Assembly (NCBI GenBank): GCA_902729315.2
Contig: LR746273.1
Span: 67,001-131,000 of the forward strand
Origin: Spirodela intermedia
Taxonomy: Eukaryota; Streptophyta; Magnoliopsida; Alismatales; Araceae
DNA: 64,000 bases
Direction: 5' to 3'
Shown: positions 1 through 11,982 of the stretch, in pieces
Layout: each line of letters begins with the position of its first letter
Position numbering within the stretch: the first letter of the stretch is position 1
Translations under genes and position numbers: made by a program
Notes under the pieces: model-generated
Databases searched by the model: none
What the model was told of the DNA's origin: nothing
What the model saw: only the letters and a program-made list of their open reading frames with translations

Positions 1-230
1 GAAATGTACTTCGAAGCTAGGTATTTTTTTGGAGCCTTTTTATATGCAGGTTTTTTATTCCTTTGATTTACCATCTCCTGGCTTGTGCCGCGCACTATAT
101 TGTCAATTCTCCACGGAATCTGCTTAGCCCTAGTAGAAATGGAGAGTTAGGACTCTCGGAATTAGACTTATGACTGATGGATTGAATTTCGGAAAAATGT
201 GATCTATTAGTTTCTTGCGAATATGTGCAG

Positions 231-2344
231 ATTATTGCGGCAGGTCCTTTTACAACCAGTGATAACTTACTGTTTGAGCCCTTGGCAGACTTACTTGCAT
301 ATGCAAGTAGGAAACCACCACAATTGCTTATCTTGGTAAGAAGCTGTGCCAGCTTGGTGGAATTATCAACTTTATAACCTCGAGGACTAAATCTCCAATT
401 GTATTTTCAACTTCCGATAGATGGGGCCTTTCATTGATTCTGAGCATCCCGAAGTTAAAAAAGGAGCTCCTAGTAAGAGCTTTGATGACATCTTTAACGT
501 GGAAATTATTACAAGGGTTTGTAGTTTCACAATGAGTTGCTTGCTTCGAACTTCAGTTTATTTCTATCTTTACGGCTTCTACATTCTGAAACAGGACTGT
601 GTCCTATGCTTCCCGTGTTTTTCTGGTTTCATTAATGCAGCTGCAAGATTACGTTGGATTCTTGGGTTCAGCTGTGCGTGTAGTCCTTTTGCCAGCCACA
701 CGTGATGCTAATCATGACTATGTTTATCCTCAGGTTATTTCCTTGTAGACTCTTTTCTATCATTTTCCTTTATTAGTGAAGTTCTGTGTCAGGATCACTT
801 CCTTTGTGACATTGCCGTTGTCCTCTGAATTATTCAGCCTGCTTTTGAGATTTTTCCACATGAAGAAATCAAGAATCAGGTCCAATGTTTTTCTTCAATT
901 TGAATAATGTCTCAGGGAAAAACCCTGACTTTAGTGTTGCGCTAATGGTTCTCATAGTCTTTGACCTATTTTTTATTTGCCAGATAGTCTGTCTTGCAAA
1001 TCCAAGCATGTTTGGTGCAAATGAGGTAACAGATCAACATTTCTCTTTGTTTCCCTTACTCAAATGAGCGCGAATTAATGAACGATAATAGGTTCGTTGA
1101 ACTAATGTATATAATGCGTGGTTCTGATCTTCGTAGTAGTGTTACCAGCCAACTCCATGAGGCTGGGTGATTCTCATTGAGGAGCAACTCCCTCACCATT
1201 ATATGCAGTTTGCGGCTGAGTGATTTAACTATTATTGCCGATTTAACTCTGCGCCATCCGGGTGCTTCTTGTCTGAGCTTTACTTGATTTTCTGCGTCTT
1301 CTTTTCAATTCCAGTGTCTTATGAGAAATGTGTCTCCATATCATCGCTAGGTAAAAGAATAAATCCTCATTGGGGAATTCGTTTTCTTCAATTGGGTTCA
1401 TGGCTTGAAATCGTAGTGGTGCTTCATTTTTTTTTGTTCTTTCCAGGCGTAAATCTGTGGCCAGTGTGGGCTCACTTTCCAACCTTGTATCAGGTAACTG
1501 TTGGCTGCAATACTGTGGATATCCTCAAACAGCTCAGTAGTGAGGAGATTTCAGTAATGTCACCTGATGTTTCGTCTGGAGATCGGTTGGGGCGACTTGC
1601 TGGTCACGTCTTGAGCCAGCGGAGGTAAGGTTTTTTGGTGACTCGCTTCGTGATGAAGAGAAGCGAGTGCCATGAACGCTAACACTCGACACTAACGGGA
1701 CTTGACTGCCTGGGTTTGGACAGCTTTTATCCTCTGTACCCGCCCTCAGTCGACGTCCCCTTGGATCTATCTCTGGCTCCCGAAGCTTTGGAGATATCTC
1801 TGACCCCGGATATTCTACTGATGCCCTCGGATCTCACTCCTTTCGTCAAGGTAAATGTGAATTCTACTGGCCAGTCCTCGGCACAATGGCTTGATCTGCC
1901 TCCGTTAAAAGCTTTTTCTTTTTATGACCTTCATTCACAAGCCGGCTGACCGTGGCGTGGAGTCGTGATGTGTCCTAGTTTCTCGGCTCGCACGAGGTTT
2001 ACCTGTTTTTCGAGAAGTCTTGCTTCTGGGACTCAACAGTGCAAGGCGATGCTGTTTCGATCGCGGCTGCCTCCGAGATTGAGAGGATGTTGGGGACAGC
2101 GAGTGGTTTAAATGCCGTTGGGTCTCGCTGCCCAAGTTTAAAGCTTCACCTGGGACTCACCGCTTTCTTTGTTGGCAATCCACAGGTGCTCTCCCTCGCG
2201 GAAAGGAGCGAAACCGGTGAGCCTGCGAGGTGCGTGTGTGTGAACCCCGGCAGACTAGCCAAGGGCATCGGAGGGGGCACCTTTGCGGAGCTTTTGTACG
2301 ACACGAGCCCAGACAAGACGCGCGCATTGATTCTCAGAATCTGA
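231..2344 (+). CDS. POLA2: DNA polymerase alpha subunit B (POLA2), C-terminal part, 5' truncated by window edge
   Basis: Regulatory B subunit of the nuclear DNA polymerase alpha-primase complex, which starts each Okazaki fragment. Eight exons join in phase: 231-335, 421-516, 641-733, 838-879, 984-1025, 1494-1624, 1724-1850 and 2186-2344, giving 264 residues to the stop. Visible landmarks are AAGPFTTSDNLLFEPL, LILMGPFIDSEHP, the RDANHDYVYPQ segment, SFYPLYPP and the C-terminal CVCVNPGRLAKGIGGGTF. These belong to the phosphoesterase-like (inactive calcineurin-type) domain of the family and its conserved C-terminus. All introns are GT-AG. The N-terminal half lies upstream of the window; I found no clear exon in 1-230. 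The next gene starts about 1 kb downstream on the same strand. The identification is strong; individual exon ends are hand-read. Confidence 0.93.
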
Positions 2345-3308
2345 GTGTCTCACAGAGCACGATCCTTGTGGACGATGTTTTAGGCTCCGAGTCATCCGTC
2401 GACTGCTGTGTTTGAGCCCAGCTAGCCCGGCCGTGCACATCCATCCATCGACTTGCGTGTTTGCCCCTACGAAAACCAACTCGGGGCCAAGCTTCTCTGG
2501 CTTCTCTTGCCGGAGAAGCTTGAGGCTTCCCTGGTACGCGTCGGATGAAGGGAGGGGGACGGTCACACTATCTTATCTGAAGATTCGTACCCATCGAGCC
2601 AAGTGTCATGTTGCTGACGATGTGTATGTATCATATGCAATGCAGTATTGACCGATTCCTCGGGATCTCAGGAGACTGGACTGCGTGCAGGGCCCAGCCC
2701 CCGCGCCGACTCGCTAAGGCGGAGATCTGTCCGAATGAGGTTCAGTTTTGGCGGAGTTGGAATGGCTTCCGCCACACCTGCGGCAGCGGCGGTAATAACC
2801 GCCGGACGTCCCGACCGCTGAAAACCCGCCAGTCGAGCAGATGCTCGCTCGCGGACGCTAACTGGTGGTCTCTTCTATTCTCATCCGCCTCGGAAATCAA
2901 CCTGAGCCATTCGCGCGTCTTGGATGTCCATGTAATTATTGCCCCTTAAAAGGTTATATGGCAAGGCTTTTCCAGAAGGGGGTGGTAGAGTGGAAAACCC
3001 CGTTAAGTCTGTAAACCCAACCTCGTCCTCTGCCTCTCTTGTCTGAAGTCGCCGGGGATGCCCAAAATCCTTCCCAGCCGCCGACACCCTCTCCCGACCC
3101 GCGTGGGAATAGGAGAGCTTCCCCAGAAGAAGATTGCCCGATTCCTTCCTAGGGTCCGAGTTCGCCGCCCCCGCCGGGCCCTCGTCGCCGACGTTGGCTC
3201 TTCTCGATAATTTTGCCCTAGATCCAGGATTCTGGGTTCCTAGTGGACAGGTCGTAGACAACCATGGGCACCTTGAGGCCATGATCTCGTGGAGCTTCTG
3301 CCGCAGAT
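2345..3308. other. Intergenic: POLA2 3' UTR and CASP-like promoter/leader
   Basis: No further coding exon is supported. The first part should be the POLA2 3' UTR. The GC-rich stretch from about 2660 to 3308 precedes the CASP-like start codon and probably holds its promoter and 5' leader. Several open frames here on both strands are short and look like GC-driven shadows. Confidence 0.5.
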
Positions 3309-5558
3309 ATGAACGTGAGCCGGCCTGCGGTGCACCCGGTGGAAGTCCCGCCTCTAATGGATGGCAATCCGGAAAACCTGCAGAGGTTGAGGATGAAGGA
3401 CATCCAAGGCATGCCCGGGACTCCCGGTGGGCTCACCCTGCGGCTCCTCCAGTTTGCGTCTGGGGTGGCCGCGCTCTGCGTCATGGTGTCCACCAGCGAC
3501 TTCACCTCCGTAACCGCCTTCTGGTAATTTGTTTCTGTTTTTTGCCTTGGACTTTCATCTTTGCTGCATAGCACTTAGATCATGCTCACGTGTTGTTGAA
3601 ATCGAAACTTTGCGTGCTAAGGATAATTGATCCGTGTTCGACTACATTGCTATGGGCATCAAATGTTGCATGGGTTTCAAGCGAAACATGGAACATTTAT
3701 GTCTTTGATCATGGACCAGTGAACATACGGCTATCGAGTCTAACACGTTTTTGTAGATTGATGCTCTCATTATCTTGGTTTGACGATTCCTTAGCTTTGA
3801 AGGTCAAGAGGGTTATCATAATAGCGGTACTCCTCAAATTCTTGGGTCAATGCTCGTGCGTAAAACCACGGCTCAGATATGGAAATGTCTTTGACATATG
3901 GCTCTAAAGCCATTGCACTAATTATCTGATCAACAACTAGTTTTTTCAGACATGTCAATCATTTAATGTGGTAACCATCCAGGGGACCGTGTTTAAGTTG
4001 CATCGAGCAGAAATAGTAAACCACGTAAAACTTATCCGAGTTTGCTGCATAATGTCAAGATAGAGTATCATAAGTGGATACCTAGCTTTTATTTATTGCC
4101 ACAATGGCTTGAATCTCCGTTTTTCAAGAGCCTGGTGAGCAATGTGCTTTAAAGGTGGGGCTAATTAGTGCAATAAGATTGAATGAAAGTTTTCTAGTAA
4201 CACAGTTGAAAGGAAGGCGATCAATTTGATAACACAAGAAATATTTCCTTTCAAAGCGTCGATTTAGGGATACTTCCATAGAGTCTAGTGCAACTTGAAA
4301 CACTGAATTTATCAGAGTAGCATGGCCACCAAAGAGAATGTCTTGGTTGACTTCTGCACCGAAAATGCCGATGCGTCTTTGGGCTGAAATTGCAGAGTGC
4401 ATACTCAACGGATAGGTGTCTGCCCCACTTTCACCTGATGGCCCTTTCTGAGGAGATAACTTAAAATTGAAACTGAGTGGTATTTTACGTCGCTAAGGTT
4501 ATTGTGGAGCTCCATGAAACGATGGTGAGTGGACTTTATGCTGAAATTAGTAGATTAATCTTAAGATGAGGGTAAACGATACGTTATTTACCTAGATGTG
4601 TTTTAGAATCTGTTAGCAATGCTTGACGAGGGCTACATCGTTTTACGTCACTTGCAACTTTTCTGTCAATTTTTGAAAATCTTAGTTTTGTGTACGTTTT
4701 GCCTGATTATTCTGGTTTATTATCATCTGGAGAAACTGAATACCTGCTGTATGTTAATATTTCTCATGTTTGGGCACAGCTATCTTGTAGCAGCGGTTGT
4801 TCTTCAAAGTTCATGGAGTCTATCTCTTGCCTTTGTGGATATCTATGCGCTTCTTGTTAGGCGCAGTTTGCGGAACCCTCATGTTGTATGTTTCTTCACA
4901 GTTGGTGATGGGGTAAGCAACTGTCTTAGTCGGAGCACCTGCCGGAAAAATAATTGATTTTTGGAGTCTAGCCATGATAATTATTCCATCTATTATGTTA
5001 CACCAGGCCTGCCTCACCTTGAGAAACGATGTCGTCCCACCTGTGGTAGTTTGGATGGGTTATGGGTTGTGTGTGTGTGCCTTCTAGTACCCTGTTTAAC
5101 TGACAACGGTGGGCGATGTTTACTCGTGATTATAAAACTCTTTCACACTCATGCGGCCACCCAATTTACCCTGGGTGTTGGTCATTGTATGTTTGTTCAT
5201 AATGCCTACATCTATGCTTAAGCCAACTTGAAAAATACCTGGTAATGGTCGGTCATCTCGTTCGAGGGCATCATAGAAGAAGTAGACTGCAGTAAAATTC
5301 TTTCCAGTGTGGGTCGTAGATCTTTATTTGTACCAAAACGAGGTCATCGTGTTTGTGGTGCAGATCACGTCGACCCTGACTTTTGCTGCTGCTTGTTCAT
5401 CCGCGGGCATCACTGTGCTGATCGACAACGACCTCAATAATTGTGCGCAGAATCATTGTACGAGGTTCGAGACGGCAACAGCAATGGCTTTCTTGAGCTG
5501 GTTTGCTATCTCCCCTTCATATCTCTTGAATTTCTGGACAATGGCATCGTCCAGGTGA
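3309..5558 (+). CDS. CASPL5A: CASP-like protein, subfamily 5A (four-helix membrane protein)
   Basis: A small plasma-membrane protein of the MARVEL-related CASP-like family, whose founding members organise the Casparian strip membrane domain; the role of the 5A branch is not well defined. Three exons (3309-3523, 4780-4912, 5364-5558) join in phase to give 180 residues. The start [15 protein letters not shown] and the segment [15 protein letters not shown] are typical of 5A members. The first splice restores the Cys in the family segment AFCYLVAA. Four hydrophobic helices are visible at about residues 45-65, 72-95, 110-135 and 152-175, and [14 protein letters not shown] forms the extracellular loop with conserved cysteines. 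Length matches the family (about 175-180). It is convergent with the coiled-coil gene downstream. Confidence 0.92.
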
Positions 5559-7678
5559 GAAAGAAGGCAGTCACTGTGCCTGCGCCTGTTGGCCTGTCTC
5601 ATGTTCGGTCGCTGCTGCTCGCTATTCATCCTCATTCAAGTTTTGACAGCCGTCATTTGTGTATATTTCCCCCAAATGGTGCTTTTTCAGAAGTGTAGAC
5701 TTTGGACTCACCTTGAGACAGTTTCACCATCGGACTATTGTGGTCGGTTCTCATCTCACTGAACCCCACGCTTTTGTTTGTCTCACTGTGTATGTACACA
5801 CCTGTAGTCCCATTGTTCTGTTGGTTGAAACCTTGGTTGCGAAGGGATATTTTCGTACAAGCCCCAGCCAAGCCTGACACCCATCCGTGTGATCCTCATC
5901 CTGTGCCATCTGCCAAATGCTTTTGCCTCGCTGGCTTGGCAGCTTGGCCGGGGCACAGGATGAGAAGCATTTGCCGATATTTCCGTGTGCTTTTTTGGTC
6001 CACTTGGCGTGTCTCGCTTGTCTTTTGAACCCTGATCGACGCTGGAAGGTTTGGGAGTAAGTGATCATCAGTTGTTGGCGGGCCTGATCTATTGAGATAA
6101 TGCTTTTGATGCTCTACAAGCTAATTGAAATTGTGATTGCAATAAAAATTGCATCAAATTACAATGACTTTGTAATTGAGACTCAAAGGTTAGGTCTAGC
6201 ATTGCTGTTGTTGAAACGTATTTTAGGCATAAGTTGAAGCAATGAGAAGACAAGATTGTCTCTGCAACAAACAGGATCAAAATGGGTAAATATTAGTGAA
6301 GTACATGATTAGTGTCTACCAATGGGTTGACCCACTAAGAAAGTGTGGTCCAAAAAAAAATTCATGTCCATGATGACACGTGACTGTCAAACACAGTAAA
6401 GTGTGGCAATTATCTGACAGTAAGAGAAAATTACATATCAAGATGACATGCGGCATCATCTGTTGACACATCACAAACACGGTCAAATATATGATACATG
6501 GAAAGAGAGTGACACACTTTTGAAAAATGGCGACAAGTGCAACAAAGACAGCATCTCTAAGATGTCAGAAGGACGACGCATGTTTAGAAGATCTTTGACT
6601 AACAGAGAACACACTTGGCAAGTCAAAAACCCACACCAACTATTCGGTCAAACTAGTCTGACACCCCAATTTAAGAAGTGGGTCGACCCATGGCTTGACC
6701 CGAAGAAATTTCGACTTCACAAAATTCTTTTGTTGCAATTCCAACATCCAAGTTTATGGGTCCCATAAATATACCCTTTAGGCAAGCCTTCAAAGGCAGC
6801 ACCAACGACAACTGACAGGTCATCCTCTTGCTGCATATCCTGAAAGAAAGATTCAGAATCAGTAGTTTGTGCACAAAGCTTCATCCTCAGCTTCAGAGTC
6901 TATACGCAACAAGAAAAACTGTATTCAATCATCCGAAAAATACTAAATTCCTCGTTGCTGCTCCCAAGAAAGTGAAGACACTTTATTCGGATAGATCTAA
7001 ATCTAGTTTAACGGTTAGGTAAAACTTTGTCTCGTTTGAGGAGAAAAACCCAAGTAAATCTGCCTTGTAAAGGAAAAAGTATTGAGCGTTAATATCAGTT
7101 GTACTCGCTAGGCAAGAATAGTGAAACTAAAGATTTAGACCCATAGAAAGTGGATGTAGGCTACGGAATTCAGGATTTGTTTTAAAAGAATCATTTGAGT
7201 TAGTTAAAAGACTTTGCGTCAGACGGTGCCATACTCTATAACGCTTCGACATCGTTTAGATGGCTTGGGTAAATGTTAAACTCTCACATGTTTCTGTTTT
7301 GAGAATTTTGAACCAATAAATACGCAGACGAGACATTACCCCTGACACCACATGGCCAAGGGATCAAGCAGCACAAATATCTTGCCGAACCCCATGAGGA
7401 TTGCGCAAGCAGTAGAATTGAGCCGCTGACAGTTTAATAAGATGTAAAGGCCAGCCTCACTGTCACTCATCATCAATCCAACCGTGACTGGCCTAAGCCA
7501 ATTAAGCAAGGGAAGAAGGCGATACAACTCACATACAAAGCACAAGATGGAATGACCTTTCGAAATGCAGGCACGGCCATCTTGTTTCCAAGGTCATGGG
7601 ATGTCTGCTTTCGCACCTGCATATCACTCGTTTCAGAATGCGGCAAAGGATCGCATTGAGAATTTCCCGGAAGACTCA
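5559..7678. other. Intergenic: 3' UTRs, inverted repeats and a possible decayed LTR-like promoter block
   Basis: This gap separates two convergent genes. It holds interlocking inverted repeats at 5895-5973 (listed separately) and an AT-rich block at about 6320-6900. That block has two self-complementary motifs (TGGGTTGACCCA near 6324, TGGGTCGACCCA near 6678) and a TATA-like ATAAATATACCC near 6767. It may be an old LTR fragment. No gene is supported; the 106-codon frame at 6448-6768 matches nothing I recognise. Confidence 0.4.
5895..5973 (+). repeat. Interlocking inverted repeats (pseudoknot-like order)
   Basis: CTCATCCTGTGCC at 5895-5907 pairs perfectly with 5952-5964, and CAAATGCTT at 5914-5922 pairs with 5965-5973. 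The order is A-B-A'-B', so the two stems cross instead of nesting. The element lies about 340 nt after the CASP-like stop codon, possibly in its 3' UTR. Function is unknown. Confidence 0.6.
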
Positions 7679-10600
7679 TCAACTGAGCCTTGAGGAAATG
7701 ATGCGACTGCAATTCCGTTTCATAGTCTCTACTGTATGATTCAACGACGCCACCTGCGCCTGTAGGCCCATGTTTTCCTGCCATGAAATATGTAGATTGA
7801 GACTCTCTCACTCATGTCACCAGATAAAGTGTGCAGAATCTCTCACTCATGTCACCAGATAAAATGATGAAAGGATCAAGTGTGCAAGCGACCACCAAAA
7901 TCTAGTACCTGCCGCAGCAGTGCCAGGATCTTGTCAGCGTTAGCCAAAGCTGCATTCGCCTACACCAGAAAACGGAAGCTTTTTAACTTCATCCTCACAG
8001 ACCTGGTAAAAATTATCGTCTGATGCACAGAATTATCAGTAACTAGTATGCATGAAACTTCATGTGCGGGCGTATAAGCATCCTCTAATGCATTGTGGTG
8101 ACCGTGTGGATGCCGCCAAAATTCAGGAAAGCAATTACCGAGGAAAGCATGCTTCTAAAATGACTTCAGCCGTCCTGATTCCTGCAGGCGACGCCCCACA
8201 AAGATTCAGTCTCGGAGAGAACATCCAAATTAAATTGGAACCGTCTCTATGAACACTTAAAACTCCATAGCCCACCAGCTATGACCCCGCTAAAAGCCGA
8301 GTACACACCTCCCGCTCCGATTTCCCACTCTCGTCATTCAGAGAAGCGAGAAATGACAGGGATACTAGTACAGAAGATCCCCTAGTTTCCCGTATTTAAT
8401 TTAATTCTTAAAGCCATTTCTTTTAAAGGACCTTCATGAAATCACAAAAAAACTTTTGACCAAAGTTGAGAAAGGTTATAGATGATTGGATGAACCTGAC
8501 GAGACTTTATGCAAACTTTCTGGACTGCTAGTCAGGGAACATGCAAAGCCATGGAACTTCATGGTTCTGTCTCTGGACAACTTCACATCTATGGTATACG
8601 CTAAGGCTGTAGTAACAACTCCAGCATGGCCTCTTCGTTGAGGAGGCATGACCGTGCATTGAGCTGGGCACTAGAGGAGTCCAAACAAAAGTTGGCACTT
8701 CAGCTGCGCAACGGTCTACATAAAAGGAGGGTGACTTCCGTCTTCCACTACAAGAGGGTGGACCGACTTAGATTGAAGGGGGAGGCGATCTTCTCTCCAA
8801 AAATCTTCCAAAGCTATGGTCAAACTGCTGCTAGAGTGCACATATGCAATGGCTCCAAAGATGTAGGAAAATACTGTTTCCTGCCAAAAGATACAACATC
8901 AACCATGGCCTTCAGCTAGTCCAAAGCAGTCGACCCCGAGCAAAGGCCCCAAACAAGATGCCACTAAGAGTTGGTGGTCTAGCTTTTTATGGACTCATTA
9001 AATGCAGCAGTGTTGTTCCAGAGGAATAATGACAAATCCCTTTCACAAGCATGGACAACAATTCTAGTGAAAGGTAACCACCGAAACAAATGATGCCAAT
9101 TTAATATGGGAAAATTGATTGATTTACTGGAACAAGCAAGGTATTGCTATAAAACGGAAGTCCAATCTGGTTTATCCATTAACCAGAACATTGGCTTTCT
9201 GAAAGGGCATCTCTGAAAGGTATTTATCAAAGAGCAGATCAGAGAAAGGGATGAACCAAAGACATACCAGCTACATTCCCTTCGAGTTCACAAACAGCAG
9301 CTATAGGAGAAGAAGCTCTTCCAAAGCTTGAAAAAGCCTCTTTTCCTTCCAAGGAGATTCACTTCCTCCTACATACTATCATAGGCAAACAATCTGAGGA
9401 CAAACCTGGGAAAGATCCATGCCGTTGTAACATGGCCGGCTCCAACCAAGATGGCAGAGTTTCGGGCCTTCTTGAAAATGGTCTGTTTCAACTTGCAAGG
9501 GGCTAACACCTCAACCGGCTAACTGAGGAACAACATCGAATGGGATTAATCAAAGGACGGCCAAGCAGCATTTGTCAAATAGAAGGTGGAGCTGGCCACA
9601 GAGCCAATGTTCTGACCTGAAAGAGCATTTGAGGTACACCTATCCTGGACAGCCTTTGACGATTGAAAGTTTACAGATGGAGCGTATGACTTGCTAAGAG
9701 GGTTTCCATCCCCTTCATTATCTCTTCGTTTTCCTCCATCCTCAGATGACAAGTGTGAGGTAGCATTCTTCTATATTCTCTACTCATCTGGCAGTTTTAC
9801 GTTTTCTCAATGAGGAGTGGATGTCTCCCGATGAAGAGTAGGTCCTAAGTGCAGGCATACGATATATAATGCCTTCTCTCTTTTAATATGGCATGGGGCA
9901 TTTAACAGATAATGGCTACATAAGAGTCTACTCTGTAAGATACCTAATATTCCTAATCTCACGGCCACATCTGAAAGATATTGATTCACCTAACCCTAAT
10001 GATAAAAATAATCGGCACATATCAGAAAAAACTCTTGTCCTTTGGCGGATAAGGTCACTTGGATGTATCCATGTGATATTGAAGTGCGGGACTACGCATA
10101 CTGGATATCCCTGGGTTATTTGTATTGTACAGTCTTATTTTCTGCGTGATAATTAGGAATCACAGGTGAAAATGCATGCGGAGAAATTTTTCAAATTATA
10201 CAGTCATCACCTCTGCGTCAGAAAGTAGAATATAAACTCAAGGAGATCGCTTGTCAAAGTCATCATTACAAAAAGGAACTGATAAAAAATGAAAGATTCT
10301 AGATGCCTCGCAGTTTCATCAGGCACGTTATAGCAGTCAAACACAGCAGCAAAGTCTCAGCAAAAACCCACCAAACATAAAATAATGGGATCCCAGGAGC
10401 ATTAGATCCTTGACACACAGTTTACCGATTCGATCATGCTCTGTTGAAATTCAAATATAACTCTGTATATCCACCGATTCGGGAAAAACAGTTAGAACCA
10501 AATTACACGCAAACCAGAGATCCTTAAAAAATTGAAAAATGCTCGAAGAAAACAACCATGAGACCCTTCCCGACACTGACTCTGCAACTAGCTTACCTGG

Positions 10601-11338
10601 AGCAGTTCTGCCGTAGACTGCCTCGACCTCTCCACCTCCGTATCGTATTTCATCCTCCAGTGAGCAGATTCGTCCATTGCCTCCATGTTAGCCTGGTCAA
10701 ACTGCTTTCTGCAAGGCAAGAAAAGCGTAAAGGGTGGATTGGCCGTGGGCGCAGTGACACAGCGTTTAACCGTAAGAAGACATAATTCGGAAAAAAATCA
10801 AATTCTGCTTTTGAGTCTACTAAACGTGGGAATTCGTAAAGGCATTCCCATGAAATGCTCAACTGTTACACAAGGTATGGTAACCCAAAACTCGCAAACC
10901 AGTGTACGAGCATGACCCGGATTGGAACACTGGTGCTGGAAACAAAAGCAGAGTGTACAAAATCCAAAGGCATGGTTTACAACACCCAATCCCGTAGAGG
11001 CTTGAAAACCAATATTCATAGCCTTTCAAATAATCTCAGCCCATGAATTCGAAACCTTCCTAAAAATGCATGCCGGAGAAATAAAACGAACGCAGTAATC
11101 CCCGTGGTTTTACTCTATTTATAAAAAGAGAATGCATTAAAGAAAAAAGAGAAGGAGAACGACGATAATGACGGAAGGGGAGCGTGGGACCAGACCGGAG
11201 CAACTCGCGGTCCTGGGAGGAAAAGCCGTAGTCTATGATCCACAGCCGAAGATAAACCATGGAGACACCGGCAAGCATGACGAGCACCAGCGTCCCCACA
11301 ACAACTGTGGGACGCCTCCGGACAGCGCCTGGCATCAT
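7679..11338 (-). CDS. Small membrane-anchored coiled-coil protein, plant-conserved, unknown function
   Basis: Four exons on the minus strand (11338-11196, 10708-10597, 7959-7909, 7777-7679) join in phase to give about 134 residues. The N-terminus is basic (MMPGAVRRRP) and is followed by one hydrophobic segment, about residues 11-30 (VVVGTLVLVMLAGVSMVYL), then LRLWIIDYGFSSQDRELL. The rest is charged and helical: KQFDQANMEAMDESAHWRMK, then a short ANAALANADKILALL stretch and a final ENMGLQAQV segment. This suggests a single-pass protein with a cytosolic or lumenal coiled coil. I recall similar plant proteins but cannot name a function. Another start lies upstream in frame (11494), but the chosen Met places the hydrophobic anchor near the N-terminus. 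Intron 2 is 2.6 kb. The last two short exons are less certain than the first two. Confidence 0.7.
7804..7863. repeat. Tandem direct repeat, two 25-bp copies, 35-bp period
   Basis: Identical 25-bp copies occupy 7804-7828 and 7839-7863 (core CTCATGTCACCAGATAAA). They lie in the short intron between the last two exons of the minus-strand coiled-coil gene, some 30 nt upstream of its final acceptor in the sense of transcription. Confidence 0.9.
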
Positions 11339-11982
11339 CTTGATCCCACGGGGCGCCAGCGATAACGGTAACACAGGCTCCTCCTTCCGCCCAGTCGCCC
11401 GACCCGCGTTTCCGGGAGATCTGAAGGCTGATTGCTGTGATGAAGAAGGTAGCGGGGGGATCGGGCAAATAACGTCACACCCAAGGCAACGCACTAATGA
11501 AACATTCTATATTGAATTCAACAGAACATTGCTCGCTCTGATTTGGATGGCAGGACATGTAAGGCTCTTTCCATTCTGGAAGAACGGATATCAAGACGCC
11601 ATCGCCGGTTATAAAGAGGCTGCCGGACCAGTGAGATGACCGGAAGGGGTGTCGGAGGAAGGGGAGAAGAGCCGCTGGACGACCGCAGGGGAGGCGGGTG
11701 GGGGCTAAACTTCTCAGCAAGCTAAACAGGCATAGTATAGACAGAGGTCGCAAAATAACCTCGGTATTAAAAAAAAAAAATCCGACCAAAAAAATGAGAA
11801 ATGAATAAATAAATAAATTATCGCGTTAAATTCGCGACCAATCGGGGTGTCGTCTTCTGAGGGAGCGGTTAGTTACTAGACAAGACCGTCCGCTCCGGTT
11901 GACGGCCTTTTATGTGACCGGTGAGAATTTCAGCAGCCGGACAGAGAGCGAGCAGCGGGAGAGGACTCGCACGACTCTCGCT
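11339..11982. other. Divergent promoter region between the coiled-coil gene and the OTP43-like PPR gene
   Basis: About 640 bp between two outward-facing start codons. An A-rich run and an AATAAATAAATAAAT stretch lie near 11770-11820. The minus-strand frame running through 11338-11494 could be 5' leader. No separate gene is supported. Confidence 0.5.

Noticed and set aside
8626-8919. 97-codon plus-strand frame inside intron 2 of the coiled-coil gene
   Set aside because: No recognisable motif and no flanking exons; it could be chance or a small transposon piece.
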